A DNA stretch of 64,000 bases from NCBI RefSeq assembly GCF_002258315.1, contig NZ_NOYD01000014.1, forward strand, positions 248,001 through 312,000, given 5' to 3'. Under the pieces are notes generated by a model that had not been told where the DNA came from, did no database searches, and worked only from the letters and a program-made list of their open reading frames with translations. This document shows, piece by piece, positions 7,654 to 19,001 of this stretch. Position 1 is the stretch's first letter, and the number at the start of each line of letters is the position of its first letter. The stretch is from Rhodococcus sp. 06-462-5. Its GTDB lineage: Bacteria; Actinomycetota; Actinomycetes; Mycobacteriales; Mycobacteriaceae. The position numbers and the translations under genes were made by a program.

Positions 7654-8565
7654 TCACGGATGTTTCTTCGTAGGGGTCGTTCTGTTGCGGGCAGCACTGG
7701 GCACGACGGTGACCGGGCACGATGCGCGTGCCATCACCGAGCGGCTGGTCGAGCCCAGCATCATCCCGGCGAATCCACCGCGACCGTGACTGCCCAGCAC
7801 CAGTAGTTGGGCATTCTGCGCGTGGTCCAGCAGTGCGTGGACCGGACGGTCTCTGACCGCCACATGGCGCAGCGCCACCGTCGGATGTCGACGGACGCAA
7901 TCGTCGACGGCCCTTGCCAATACGTCGTCGGCCTCGGGTCGATGGACCGCCCATTCGAGGCCGGGAACCGACATCCCTATCGACAGATCGGAATCGGCCC
8001 ATGCGTGCACTGCGGTGACCGGAGCGCTGCGCACTTCGGCCTCCTCGAACGCCCACTCCACTGCGGCCATGGCGGCCGAGGTTCCATCGACGCCGACCAC
8101 GACCGCTTCGGACTGTGTGTAGCCACCCGTCGGCCACGCATGTACGACCGTGACCGGGCAGTGCGAATGCGTGCTCAGGGCAACGCTGACCGAACCCAAC
8201 GACATACGTTGTGCTGCACCGAGTCCGCGCGTCCCTATCACGATCATCCGAGACGTCTCCGACATCTCGAGCAAGGTGGCAGCGGCGGGGCGGTCCGACA
8301 GAACTACGTCGACGGCGATGGTGGACACGGCCGAACCCCTCGGCTGGGCTATCGACATCGCCTCGTCCAGAATGCGATTCGTCTCGAACCTCAAATGCGC
8401 GGATGTCCGTTCGGGTAGGGCATCGAGACCCGTGAGAACCGTCGGGACGGCCGAGACGATCGTCAGGTCGGAGCCGTGCAGTTCGGCATCGAGCACGGCC
8501 CACCGGACAGCGTCCAGAGACGCAGCGGAACCGTCGACTCCGACGACGGTGTGGGAAATGCCCAT
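7654..8565 (-). CDS. Tandem-domain universal stress protein
   Basis: The 303-residue protein holds two USP domains, each opening with a VVGVDG strand (residues 7-12 and about 155-160). Both retain a nucleotide-binding loop: GTRGLGAAQRMSLGSVS in the first and GSHGRGGFAGMMLGSTS in the second. Proteins of this layout are major DevR-regulon members in mycobacteria, bind ATP and influence growth arrest. It diverges from devR, with a DevR-like box in the shared gap. Confidence 0.9.
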   Translation of the reverse strand: MGISHTVVGVDGSAASLDAVRWAVLDAELHGSDLTIVSAVPTVLTGLDALPERTSAHLRFETNRILDEAMSIAQPRGSAVSTIAVDVVLSDRPAAATLLEMSETSRMIVIGTRGLGAAQRMSLGSVSVALSTHSHCPVTVVHAWPTGGYTQSEAVVVGVDGTSAAMAAVEWAFEEAEVRSAPVTAVHAWADSDLSIGMSVPGLEWAVHRPEADDVLARAVDDCVRRHPTVALRHVAVRDRPVHALLDHAQNAQLLVLGSHGRGGFAGMMLGSTSRSVMARASCPVTVVPSAARNRTTPTKKHP

Positions 8566-8651
8566 CGGATGTGTCCCTTCATGGCGGTGTCAGAGCTCCA
8601 TCAGACGCTTCGGCTCGGCATTCGCGCACCAGGACAACTACACCGACGGCA

Positions 8652-8665
8652 GGGACTTTCGACTC
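8652..8665. promoter_or_regulatory. DevR/DosR-box-like site between usp and devR
   Basis: GGGACTTTCGACTC departs from GGGACTTNNGNCCC at one position. It lies 86 bp upstream of the USP start and 93 bp upstream of the devR start. It could serve either direction, including autoregulation of devRS. Confidence 0.5.
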
Positions 8666-8758
8666 CACTTTCGATGACAAAAGGTGAAGCTGCCTCGCCT
8701 GCGGGTCCGTAGTGTTGAGGGAGATGCGCCCACCGAGGACGCGGGTGAGGGGTTGGAC

Positions 8759-11120
<2,362 letters not shown>

Positions 11121-11227
11121 CGACGGACGACCTTGGTCACCTGTTCCGATGACCTCGGACTGCTGTGACCGGTGTGCTTGCGCTCGTACCGTTCTCGTTG
11201 TAGACGCGCACCATCGAGAGGTATCTG

Positions 11228-12070
11228 ATGAACAGTTCACATTCCACCGGACCTGTCACGGTCGGTATCGACGGATCGGAGACCGCACTCGATGCGGTCC
11301 GGTTCGCCGTGCAGGAGGCACGCGGACGGGGCGCGTCGCTTCGGTTGATCCACGTCATCGACAGACACGCAATGGCCGAAACCGTATACGGCGCTCCGGA
11401 TGTCGACGGCGACTACGCCCGCACGGCATTGAGCCGCGCAGCGGACGTGGCCGCAGCGATCGATCCGTCGGTTGCTGTGGAGTCGGTCGTTCTGCACGGT
11501 CGGCCCGAATCGGTGATGTCGACCGAAGCCGGATCTGCGTCTCTGTTGATACTGGGGACCACCACCGGCAGTGCGGTGGCCGCCTGGGTACTCGGATCGA
11601 TGGTCGGTGCCGTGGTCGAAGCATCGCCCAATCCCGTGGCCATCGTCCGGCACTTCGATGCCGAACGCGGCGGCCCGGTCGTCGCGGCCCTGGGTGACGC
11701 CGACGTTTCGCGAGCCGATTCAGTTGTGGCTCAGGCATTTCACGAGGCGTCGATCAGGGCGGCCAGCGTTCTGGCCGTGCATACCCAGGCTGTCTCCTCC
11801 GTTCTCACGTCCGCCCTCAGCGGTCCAGCCGACGGGCTCCATCCCGAATCGGCAATGGATGTTCGACTCGAACCCTTCGGCGCGGACTACCCGGACATTC
11901 GGGTGGCATCGGTATACGCCGAGGCCGACTCGGGATCGGAGTTGGTCGCCATCTCCGAGACAGCCCAGCTGATGGTGGTCGGTCACGAACGAGACCGAGT
12001 GCCGGGACGAACGCTGACCGCCGTACTGCGGCATGCCCATTGCCCCGTCCTCGTCGTCCCGCACGCATGA
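11228..12070 (+). CDS. Divergent tandem universal stress protein lacking ATP loops
   Basis: This 280-residue protein keeps the USP fold order twice: VTVGIDGSETALDAV near residue 10 and VAALGD near residue 150. The nucleotide loops are lost. The first reads GTTTGSAVAAWVLGSMV and the second HERDRVPGRTLTAV, so neither has the G-x2-G-x9-G(S/T) pattern. It is therefore probably a non-nucleotide-binding USP. It overlaps the following USP by 3 bp and is 107 bp from devS. Confidence 0.8.
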   Translation: MNSSHSTGPVTVGIDGSETALDAVRFAVQEARGRGASLRLIHVIDRHAMAETVYGAPDVDGDYARTALSRAADVAAAIDPSVAVESVVLHGRPESVMSTEAGSASLLILGTTTGSAVAAWVLGSMVGAVVEASPNPVAIVRHFDAERGGPVVAALGDADVSRADSVVAQAFHEASIRAASVLAVHTQAVSSVLTSALSGPADGLHPESAMDVRLEPFGADYPDIRVASVYAEADSGSELVAISETAQLMVVGHERDRVPGRTLTAVLRHAHCPVLVVPHA

Positions 12071-12951
12071 GTACCTCGAGGCAGTCTCCGATCGTCGTCG
12101 GTGTCGACGGCTCCGGATCCTCGCTCGACGCAGTCGGTTGGGCCGCGCGTGCGGCCGAGTTGCGTGGACTACCGGTGAAGCTGGTGTCCGCTTACCAAGT
12201 CAAGGCCCTGTACACGAGTTTCGTCGCGCTGCCGTCTCACATCGGCTCCGAGGAGCACACAGCCGCAGAGTCGACCCTGGCCTGGGCGTCGCTGGTTGCT
12301 CGACGTTCGGTGAGGAACCCGGACGCGCTCACCATCATGAGCGAATCGATTGTGGGACCGACGATTCAGGCCATGCTCGATCAGAGCTCGAGTGCGTCGA
12401 TGATGGTGGTCGGCTCGCGCGGCAACGGCGAATATTTCGCCGAACTGCTCGGCTCGGTGAGCACCGCGGTGGCGGTTCGAGCGCACTGCCCAGTGGTCAT
12501 CGTGCCGGGAAGCGTCGAGGTGGATTCGTCACGAGGCCCTGTTGTCCTCGGAGTCGACGGGTCGCCGCACAACCAGAAGGCTGTTCGGTTGGCATTCGAC
12601 GAAGCCTCGCTCCGAGGAACAGAATTGGTTGCAGTCCACGTGTCGACGGACGAACCGATCTCGTCGCCCGACGCGTCCGAGTCCGACAGATCCGACGCGA
12701 TCGTGTCGAACGGTCGAACCGTGTTGGCCGAGAGCCTGTCCGGTTGGAGCGAACAGTACCCGGACGTAGTGGTTCAGCAAAAAGTGTTGCGCGGCAACGT
12801 GGTCGAGAAGATCCTCGAGGTATCACCCCGTGCGCAGGCCGTCGTCGTCGGTTCGACCGGCCGCAACGGTTTCAGCGACCGACTTCTCGGATCCACCGTC
12901 CGTTCGCTGGCCCACCGGGTCGACTGTCCGTTGATCATCGCCCGCGGGTAG
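12067..12951 (+). CDS. Tandem-domain universal stress protein
   Basis: The 294-residue product starts at ATG 12067 inside the previous stop (ATGA). Each half begins with [11 protein letters not shown] or VVLGVDGSPHN. The loops GSRGNGEYFAELLGSVS and GSTGRNGFSDRLLGSTV retain the ATP-binding glycines. It probably pairs with the degenerate USP upstream as an active/inactive couple. It ends 19 bp from the convergent phosphoketolase, with no recognisable terminator between them. Confidence 0.88.
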   Translation: MSTSRQSPIVVGVDGSGSSLDAVGWAARAAELRGLPVKLVSAYQVKALYTSFVALPSHIGSEEHTAAESTLAWASLVARRSVRNPDALTIMSESIVGPTIQAMLDQSSSASMMVVGSRGNGEYFAELLGSVSTAVAVRAHCPVVIVPGSVEVDSSRGPVVLGVDGSPHNQKAVRLAFDEASLRGTELVAVHVSTDEPISSPDASESDRSDAIVSNGRTVLAESLSGWSEQYPDVVVQQKVLRGNVVEKILEVSPRAQAVVVGSTGRNGFSDRLLGSTVRSLAHRVDCPLIIARG

Positions 12952-12970
12952 CTCTCCAGAGGTTCGGCAG

Positions 12971-15361
12971 TCACGACCATCGCCACTGCCGAATCTCCGG
13001 GAGATCCTCGAAATGCTCTCGGATGTAGGCGTCGTGGCGTGCGAGTTGGTCTTGGCAGTGCTGCCGCAGTTGCTCGGCACCGGCCGGCGCAGTGCGCGCT
13101 CGGTCCAGTGCTGCGAGCGTCAGGTGATAGCGACTGATCTTGTTGAGCACCACCATGTCGAACGGTGTTGTCGTGGTGCCCTGTTCGATGAATCCGCGAA
13201 CGTGGAACCGTTGGGCGTCGGGTCGGCCGTGCACCAGTTGATGCACCGCACGGGGGTAGCCGTGGAACGCGAAGACCACATCGACCGAGGCGGTGAACAG
13301 ATCCACGAACTGCTCGTCGGAGAATCCGTGCGGATGATCGACGACGGGGAGCAGCGCCATCAGATCGATCACGTTGATCACGCGAACCCTGAGCTCGGGA
13401 GTCCACGTACGCAACAATTCTGCGGCAGCGAGGGTTTCCTCGGTCGGCACGTCGCCGGCACACGCCAGAACTATCTCGGGGTCCTCGTCGGTATCGGCCA
13501 CTTCGGTGCCGGCCCAGTCCCAGCGGGACGCACCCGCCGCGGCATGCGCCCGCGCCTCGGGAAGCGTCAGATACTGCGGGTGACTCTGCTTGTCCACCAC
13601 CAGAACGTTGACGTGGCCTCGACTGCGGAAGCAATGATCGGCCACGGCGAGCAGAGTGTTGGAGTCCGGTGGTAGCCACACGCGCACCACATCCGGTGCC
13701 AGCGGAATCACCGCGTCGATCAGTCCGGGCCCCTGATGGCTGAATCCGTTGTGGTCGTTGCGCCAACACGTGCTGGTGAGCAGAACGTTGAGCGATGCGA
13801 CGGGAGCCCGCCACGCGAGTGTGGCCGCATGCTGGAGCCACTTGGTGTGCTGGATCAGCATCGACACGCTCACCATGGCGAAGGCCTCGTAGCTCGCGAA
13901 CAGACCGTGTCGCCCCGACAGTAGGTACGCCTCGAGCCAGCCCTCGCACAGATGCTCGCTGAGCACCTCCATCACGCGGCCGTCGGGACCCAGATTGTCG
14001 TCGAACTCGTTGGTCAGCAGCTGCCAGCATCTGTCGGTGGCCTCGAACACGGCCTGCAGGCGGTTGCTCGCGGTCTCGTCGGGGCAGAACAGCCGAAAGT
14101 TGCCGCCGCCGTCGGTCTGTGCGTTGTCGAGATAGATGTCGCGCATCATCTCCCCGAGTACGGTGGTCGTCTCGTGCGACGTGCGCCCCGGGGACTCGAC
14201 GGTGAGCGCGTAGTTCTCGAGGTCTCGAATGACCAAGGGCCGCAACAGCACACCGCCGTTCGCGTATGGAGTGGCACCGAGGCGTTCGGTGCCCGACGGA
14301 GCGAGCGCGCGAATGGAGGCCACCGGGGCGCCGGCGTCGTCGAACAGTGATCGGGGATCGTAGGAGAGCAGCCACGTCTCGAGCTGAGCCAAGTGTTCCG
14401 GTTTCTCCCGAACACCGGAGAGCGGCACCTGGTGCGCCCAGTGGGTGCCCTCGATGAGCTTGCCGTCCACCTCGTGCGGTCCGGTCCAGCCCTTGGGAGT
14501 GCGGAGAACGATGGCCGGCCACTGGACGTCGTGCTGTGGTTCGCCGTTGCGGGCGGCGTGCTGGATTCTCTCGATCGTGTCGTGGGCGCGAGTGAGGGTA
14601 GATTCGAGCGCCGGGAACACTTTTCGCGGGTCCTCGCCTTCGACGAAGATCGGTGCCCACCCCTGCCCGCTCAGGTAGTCCGCGATCGATCGATCGGTGC
14701 TGCGTCCGAGAACCGTCGGTCCGGAGATCTTTCCGTCGTTGAGATGCAGGATGGGCAACACGGCCCCGTCGCGGATCGGATTGAGGAAAGCCGGAATCTT
14801 CCACGAACCGGACAGGGGACCGGTTTCGGCCTCACCGTCACCGACGACGCAGGCGACGATCAGATCGGGATTGTCGAACGCTGCGCCGGCGGCGTGGACG
14901 AGGGCGTAGCCCAGTTCTCCACCCTCGTGAATGCTGCCGGGTGTCTGCACGCTGACATGACTCGGAATGCCGCCAGGCGTGGAGAATTGGCGGCACAGAC
15001 GTTGAACGCCGGCGTTGTCGAGCGAGATGTCCGGGTAGATCTCGCTGTACGTGCCTTCGAGGTAGGTGTTCGCCACCAACGCCGGACCGCCGTGACCCGG
15101 ACCGGTGACGTACAGCCAGTCCGAATGGGTTCGACGAATCACGCGATTGAGGAGGGTGTAGATCATCGACAGTCCGGGGCTCGTGCCCCAGTGCCCGAGC
15201 AGCCTCGGCTTGAGGTGTTCGGCGGTCAGAGGCCGACGCAGCAATACGTTGTCCTGCAGATAGATCTGCGCCACCGTCAGATAGTTCGCCGCAGCCCAAT
15301 AGCGTAGGTCTGCGTCCAATTCATTGGAGCCGTAGAAAGATTCGACCGCCGTCGCGCTCAT
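12971..15361 (-). CDS. xfp: Xylulose-5-phosphate/fructose-6-phosphate phosphoketolase
   Basis: The 796-residue length and motifs are those of thiamine-diphosphate phosphoketolases: GHWGTSPGLSMIY and GPGHGGPALVANTYLEGTY early, then GDGEAETGP for the cofactor. The enzyme cleaves xylulose-5-P or fructose-6-P with phosphate to acetyl-phosphate, which can yield ATP without respiration. It starts 4 bp inside the upstream USP gene, behind two DevR-like boxes, which suggests use as a low-oxygen bypass. Sugar preference cannot be told from sequence. Confidence 0.95.
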   Translation of the reverse strand: MSATAVESFYGSNELDADLRYWAAANYLTVAQIYLQDNVLLRRPLTAEHLKPRLLGHWGTSPGLSMIYTLLNRVIRRTHSDWLYVTGPGHGGPALVANTYLEGTYSEIYPDISLDNAGVQRLCRQFSTPGGIPSHVSVQTPGSIHEGGELGYALVHAAGAAFDNPDLIVACVVGDGEAETGPLSGSWKIPAFLNPIRDGAVLPILHLNDGKISGPTVLGRSTDRSIADYLSGQGWAPIFVEGEDPRKVFPALESTLTRAHDTIERIQHAARNGEPQHDVQWPAIVLRTPKGWTGPHEVDGKLIEGTHWAHQVPLSGVREKPEHLAQLETWLLSYDPRSLFDDAGAPVASIRALAPSGTERLGATPYANGGVLLRPLVIRDLENYALTVESPGRTSHETTTVLGEMMRDIYLDNAQTDGGGNFRLFCPDETASNRLQAVFEATDRCWQLLTNEFDDNLGPDGRVMEVLSEHLCEGWLEAYLLSGRHGLFASYEAFAMVSVSMLIQHTKWLQHAATLAWRAPVASLNVLLTSTCWRNDHNGFSHQGPGLIDAVIPLAPDVVRVWLPPDSNTLLAVADHCFRSRGHVNVLVVDKQSHPQYLTLPEARAHAAAGASRWDWAGTEVADTDEDPEIVLACAGDVPTEETLAAAELLRTWTPELRVRVINVIDLMALLPVVDHPHGFSDEQFVDLFTASVDVVFAFHGYPRAVHQLVHGRPDAQRFHVRGFIEQGTTTTPFDMVVLNKISRYHLTLAALDRARTAPAGAEQLRQHCQDQLARHDAYIREHFEDLPEIRQWRWS

Positions 15362-16236
15362 CGATCGGTGGGTACCACGACGACGGGGACATCCACCGAA
15401 TGCAGCACCGCACGCGAGGTGGAGCCGAGAAGCATCGACGCGAATCCGCCCCGACCGCGGCTTCCCACGACGATCAACTGCGCGGTTTCGGACGCGCGGA
15501 CCAGTTCACGAACCGGCCTGTCCTGAACCACCACCCGATGGATGGTGACGTCCGGGTAGTCCTCCGACCATCCGGCCAGGCTCTCCGCCAACGACGTCTT
15601 CTCGGCTAGCTCGGAATCGACCCACGGACCCTCGTCGTCGCGCGTCAACACGCTGCCCAGCTCGAGGTCGCTCCAGGCGTGTACTGCAACGAGGTCGACG
15701 CCTCGCAGTGATGCTTCCTTCAGAGCGAAGCCGATGGCCGGTTGGCTGTTGGAGGTGCAATCCACGCCGACGACGACCGGCCCGTCACTGATGATGTTCG
15801 ACTTGATCACTGCCACGGGGCATTTCGCATGCGAGACCACTGCGGTGCTGACCGACCCGATCAATCCACCGGTGAACTCGCCGAGACCTCTCGACCCGAC
15901 GACGATCATCGCGGGCGCGACGTCGAAATGCGTCAGGTTCCGTGCGGCCGAGCCGTGTTCGAGACGAGTGTCGAGAATCAGCGAGTTGCCCGCTGCGGCC
16001 TTGTGCGCAACATCGACCGCGGCGGTCAGTACACGCTTGGCCTCGACATCGGGGTCCGAGAACGAACCGATCCGAAGACTGATGGCATCGCCGTAGGTTC
16101 CCGGCGCGAACAGAGACGACGTGACCAACTCGAGCGGAGCGTGGCGTCGAACAGCCTCGCGTGCTGCCCAGCGGACCGCGTCGAGCGATGTGGCGGATCC
16201 GTCGACTCCGACGACTAACCGGCTCGATGCATTCAT
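15358..16236 (-). CDS. Tandem-domain universal stress protein, cotranscribed with phosphoketolase
   Basis: The 292-residue protein has two USP domains with canonical loops: GSRGLGEFTGGLIGSVS and GSRGRGGFASMLLGSTS. It starts at ATG 16236, and its stop overlaps the phosphoketolase ATG, so the two are translationally coupled. Two DevR-box-like palindromes lie 74-108 bp upstream. It is a likely ATP-binding stress protein of the hypoxia response. Confidence 0.9.
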   Translation of the reverse strand: MNASSRLVVGVDGSATSLDAVRWAAREAVRRHAPLELVTSSLFAPGTYGDAISLRIGSFSDPDVEAKRVLTAAVDVAHKAAAGNSLILDTRLEHGSAARNLTHFDVAPAMIVVGSRGLGEFTGGLIGSVSTAVVSHAKCPVAVIKSNIISDGPVVVGVDCTSNSQPAIGFALKEASLRGVDLVAVHAWSDLELGSVLTRDDEGPWVDSELAEKTSLAESLAGWSEDYPDVTIHRVVVQDRPVRELVRASETAQLIVVGSRGRGGFASMLLGSTSRAVLHSVDVPVVVVPTDR

Positions 16237-16309
16237 GACGAATTCCCGTCCCTTGACTTACGTGTGCAGATACACCCTGAGCATGGCCCGAATCGGACCG
16301 TCGCAGACA

Positions 16310-16344
16310 GAGGCGGAAGTCCTTCGGTGCGGGGCGGAAGTCCC
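16310..16344 (-). promoter_or_regulatory. Pair of DevR/DosR-box-like sites upstream of usp-phosphoketolase
   Basis: On the minus strand 16344-16331 reads GGGACTTCCGCCCC, an exact fit to GGGACTTNNGNCCC. 16323-16310 reads AGGACTTCCGCCTC, a weaker copy. Their centres are 21 bp apart, two helical turns, as expected for cooperative DevR dimers. They precede the USP start by 74-108 bp. This is the clearest DevR site in the window. Confidence 0.7.
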
Positions 16345-16351
16345 TGCCAGT

Positions 16352-16367
16352 TACCCCTAGGGGGTAT
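16352..16367. promoter_or_regulatory. CsoR-family operator
   Basis: TACCCCTAGGGGGTAT is nearly identical to half of the twin operator at 743-757. It lies 21 bp before the DUF6153 start, where a repressor would cover the promoter core. The DUF6153/DUF305 genes downstream suggest copper rather than persulfide as inducer. No CsoR-family gene is present in the window. Confidence 0.6.
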
Positions 16368-16387
16368 GACTTGCTATCGTCGATGAC

Positions 16388-16783
16388 ATGCAATCAGTGA
16401 TCCGACGCAGACGCCCGGGCTTCGCCTCGGCGACCGGATTGCTGATCGCGCTGACGATCTTCGGGGTGCTGCTGATGCACTCGGTGACACCGACCTTGTC
16501 GGTGAGCAGCGAACACGCCGCCATGGCGTCGACGACCCACCATCAGGATCCGGTACAGGTGGCGGCCGGTGAACACGACTGCCCGTCGGCACATCAGATG
16601 ATGCATCCGTGCGCGGGAACCACGGTGGCGTGGGGTGGGCTGTCGGTCCCGGCGGCGAGCGTCGATGTCGTCCACACGCCGATGTCGGAGGACGGTATCG
16701 GTGGGCGCACCGACTCCATCTCGGAGCGTGCGCCGCCGTGGACCCTCTGGGAGCTGGACAGATCGGTGACCTTGCGAGTGTGA
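16388..16783 (+). CDS. DUF6153-type membrane-anchored His/Met/Cys protein
   Basis: The 131-residue protein has one N-terminal hydrophobic segment (about 15-33). An extracytoplasmic part then carries clustered metal ligands: THHQD, EHDCPSAHQMMHPC. The His/Met/Cys pattern suggests copper binding outside the membrane. It sits directly behind a CsoR-type operator and 81 bp before a DUF305 gene. The DUF6153 assignment is from pattern memory; the metal is inferred. Confidence 0.7.
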   Translation: MQSVIRRRRPGFASATGLLIALTIFGVLLMHSVTPTLSVSSEHAAMASTTHHQDPVQVAAGEHDCPSAHQMMHPCAGTTVAWGGLSVPAASVDVVHTPMSEDGIGGRTDSISERAPPWTLWELDRSVTLRV

Positions 16784-16864
16784 CAGGCAGCCCGGTGGAC
16801 GCACGCCACCGGCGGATCGGCATACCCAGATCCCTGTATTTCGCACTTGTTCAAGGAGATTCAC

Positions 16865-17476
16865 ATGCGTAAAACACTCGTCGCTTCGCTGGCTGCCGCC
16901 ACCGTGAGCGCATTCCTTCTCGCCGGCTGCAGCAGCGACACCTCGTCGGATTCGTCGTCGGAGGGAACCTCGTCTGCGTCGTCCTCGTCTGCGTCGGACT
17001 CGTCGTCGGCTGAGTTCAACGATGCCGACGTGATGTTCGCCCAGATGATGTACCCGCATCATGCGCAGGCGGTCGAGATGGCGGCAATGGTCGAGGGCAG
17101 CACCGAGAATTCGGACGTCGTGGCCTTGGCGTCGGCGATCGAGGCCGCTCAGCAACCCGAGATGGACCGGATGACCGCCTGGCTCACCGAGTGGGGCCAG
17201 CCCATGCCCGACATGAACATGGACATGGGCGGTATGGACCACAGCTCGGGCATGGGCATGATGACCCAACAGGACATGGACGCGTTGAGTGCGGCCACCG
17301 GTGCCGAGTTCGACCGCCAATGGTTGACGATGATGATCGAGCACCACGAGGGCGCAATCGAGATGGCGAACATCGAGATCGCCGACGGCTCGAACCCCGA
17401 TGCGCAGGAGATGGCTCGCGCGATCGTGGCCTCGCAGCAGCAGGAAATCGACACCATGCGGACGTTGCTCGGCTGA
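16865..17476 (+). CDS. DUF305 lipoprotein, probable periplasmic copper-binding
   Basis: ATG 16865 follows AAGGAG at the right distance and gives 203 residues. A signal peptide ends in the lipobox LLAGC (C22), then comes a Ser-rich linker. The DUF305 core has MYPHHAQAVEM and IEHHEGAIEMAN, plus a Met-rich loop (MPDMNMDMGGMDH). DUF305 proteins form ferritin-like helical bundles and are linked to copper handling. It is likely cotranscribed with the DUF6153 gene, and a hairpin follows. Confidence 0.88.
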   Translation: MRKTLVASLAAATVSAFLLAGCSSDTSSDSSSEGTSSASSSSASDSSSAEFNDADVMFAQMMYPHHAQAVEMAAMVEGSTENSDVVALASAIEAAQQPEMDRMTAWLTEWGQPMPDMNMDMGGMDHSSGMGMMTQQDMDALSAATGAEFDRQWLTMMIEHHEGAIEMANIEIADGSNPDAQEMARAIVASQQQEIDTMRTLLG

Positions 17477-17490
17477 TCCGCTTCCAAATC

Positions 17491-17525
17491 GAGTGCCGCA
17501 CCTCCTGACCGGGGGTGCGGCACTC
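17491..17525 (+). terminator. Hairpin terminator after the DUF305 gene
   Basis: GAGTGCCGCACC at 17491-17502 pairs perfectly with 17514-17525 across an 11-nt loop. No T-run follows, which is common for actinobacterial terminators. It starts 14 bp after the DUF305 stop and separates it from ndh. Confidence 0.6.
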
Positions 17526-17585
17526 GAGTAGGCTGCAAAATCGGAGAGTCCTTCTCCACGGGTCGGTCCGAGGGAGAACGTTCAC

Positions 17586-18908
17586 ATGGCACGTCCACGG
17601 GTATTGGTCATCGGCGGAGGATTCGGTGGGCTGCACGCGGCCCGACGCCTACGCGGTGAGGACGTCGACGTCACCGTGCTCGAACGCGGTACCTCCCACG
17701 TCTTTCAGCCACTGCTCTACCAGTGCGCCACCGGTCTGGTGTCCGAGGGTTCGATCGCCAGTCCACTGCGACACCTGCTGCGCAAGCAGAAGAACGTGCA
17801 CGTGGCACTGGGCGAAGCGACCTCGGTGACCCCCCATGTCGACGGCTCGGCGGGTGACGGCGGAGTGGTGACGGCGAGTCGGTTCGACGGCTCGACGTTC
17901 GAGCTGCCCTACGACTACCTCGTCGTCGCCGTCGGTATGCAGCAGGCCTATCACGGCCACGACGAATACGTGCAGTGGGCACCGGGGATGAAGACCCTCG
18001 ACGATGCCCTCGCGATCAGGCGAAAGCTGATCTCAGCCTTCGAGATGGCCGAATCCCTGCCCACCGCCGACGAACGCCGACCCTGGCTCACGTTCGCCGT
18101 GGCAGGGGGAGGCCCGACCGGAGTCGAATTGGCCGGACAGATAAGAGAACTCGCCACCAGGGCGTTGGCGAAAGAGTTCGACGCGATCCATCCGTCGGAG
18201 GCGCGAGTGCTGCTGTTCCACGGCGGCGACCGCGTACTCGAATCGTTCCCCGACTCCTTGACCAAGAAGGCGCAGCGCACCCTCGACGAGGTAGGCGTGG
18301 AAACCCATCTCGGAGTTCACGTCACCGACGTCACGGCCACCGACGTCGAGGTGACGGCCAAGGCAGAACCCAAGACCGTCACTCGCTACGACACCCACAC
18401 CGTGCTGTGGACCGCAGGCGTCGAAGCCGTTCCGTTCGTGAAGCAACTCGCCGACGCGATGGGCGTCGAACAGGATCGCTCCGGACGCATCGCGGTGCAA
18501 CCCGACCTCTCGATCCCCGGACATCGCAGGGTGTTCGTCGTCGGAGACATCATGTCGCTGAACCAGCTTGCGGGCGTCGCCGAGGTGGCGATGCAGGGCG
18601 GCCGAGCGGCGGGCGCGGCGATCGCAGCAGACCTGTCCGGTTCTGCGCGAAAGGATTTCGAGTACCGAGACCTCGGCACCGCGGCCTACATCGCCCGCGG
18701 TCACGCCCTGGTTCAGGCCGGGCCGCTGAAGATGTCCGGATTCCTCGGCTGGGTCTCGTGGGGCGTCATCCACATCGCGTTCCTGGCCGGCAACCGCAAT
18801 CGCGTCGGGACTCTGATCAACTGGGCCGCAACCCTGGCCACCGGCACCCGACGCGAACGAGCCATCACCTACGGCGGCCCCGAAACGGCGCGTAAGCCGT
18901 ACAACTGA
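17586..18908 (+). CDS. ndh: Type II NADH:quinone oxidoreductase (NDH-2)
   Basis: The 440-residue protein has an FAD-binding motif at its start (VLVIGGGFGGLHAARRL), the conserved FQPLLYQCATG, and an NADH-binding motif (AVAGGGPTGVELAGQI, about 170-185). A C-terminal hydrophobic stretch (about 380-400) fits peripheral membrane attachment. The enzyme passes electrons from NADH to menaquinone without pumping protons. It is monocistronic, between a hairpin upstream and a long inverted repeat downstream. Confidence 0.93.
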   Translation: MARPRVLVIGGGFGGLHAARRLRGEDVDVTVLERGTSHVFQPLLYQCATGLVSEGSIASPLRHLLRKQKNVHVALGEATSVTPHVDGSAGDGGVVTASRFDGSTFELPYDYLVVAVGMQQAYHGHDEYVQWAPGMKTLDDALAIRRKLISAFEMAESLPTADERRPWLTFAVAGGGPTGVELAGQIRELATRALAKEFDAIHPSEARVLLFHGGDRVLESFPDSLTKKAQRTLDEVGVETHLGVHVTDVTATDVEVTAKAEPKTVTRYDTHTVLWTAGVEAVPFVKQLADAMGVEQDRSGRIAVQPDLSIPGHRRVFVVGDIMSLNQLAGVAEVAMQGGRAAGAAIAADLSGSARKDFEYRDLGTAAYIARGHALVQAGPLKMSGFLGWVSWGVIHIAFLAGNRNRVGTLINWAATLATGTRRERAITYGGPETARKPYN

Positions 18909-18982
18909 TCTCCCTGTCCACTATTTCGGTCCTCACACGGAATCCCGCTTTCGGGGGCGAATAGTGGACGCTCAGATCAGTT
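18903..18982. repeat. Nested inverted repeat, likely bidirectional terminator
   Basis: Outer arms AACTGATC (18903-18910) and GATCAGTT (18975-18982) enclose inner arms GTCCACTATT (18916-18925) and AATAGTGGAC (18960-18969). The whole could fold into one long stem between the convergent ndh and secreted-protein genes. A bidirectional terminator is the simplest reading; a small mobile-element relic is possible. Confidence 0.45.
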
Positions 18983-19001
18983 GCTGCCGGTGTCGACGGG
19001 G

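Noticed and set aside
12774..14804. 676-codon minus-strand frame overlapping phosphoketolase
   Set aside because: It overlaps the phosphoketolase in another frame, is very Arg-rich and has no motif.
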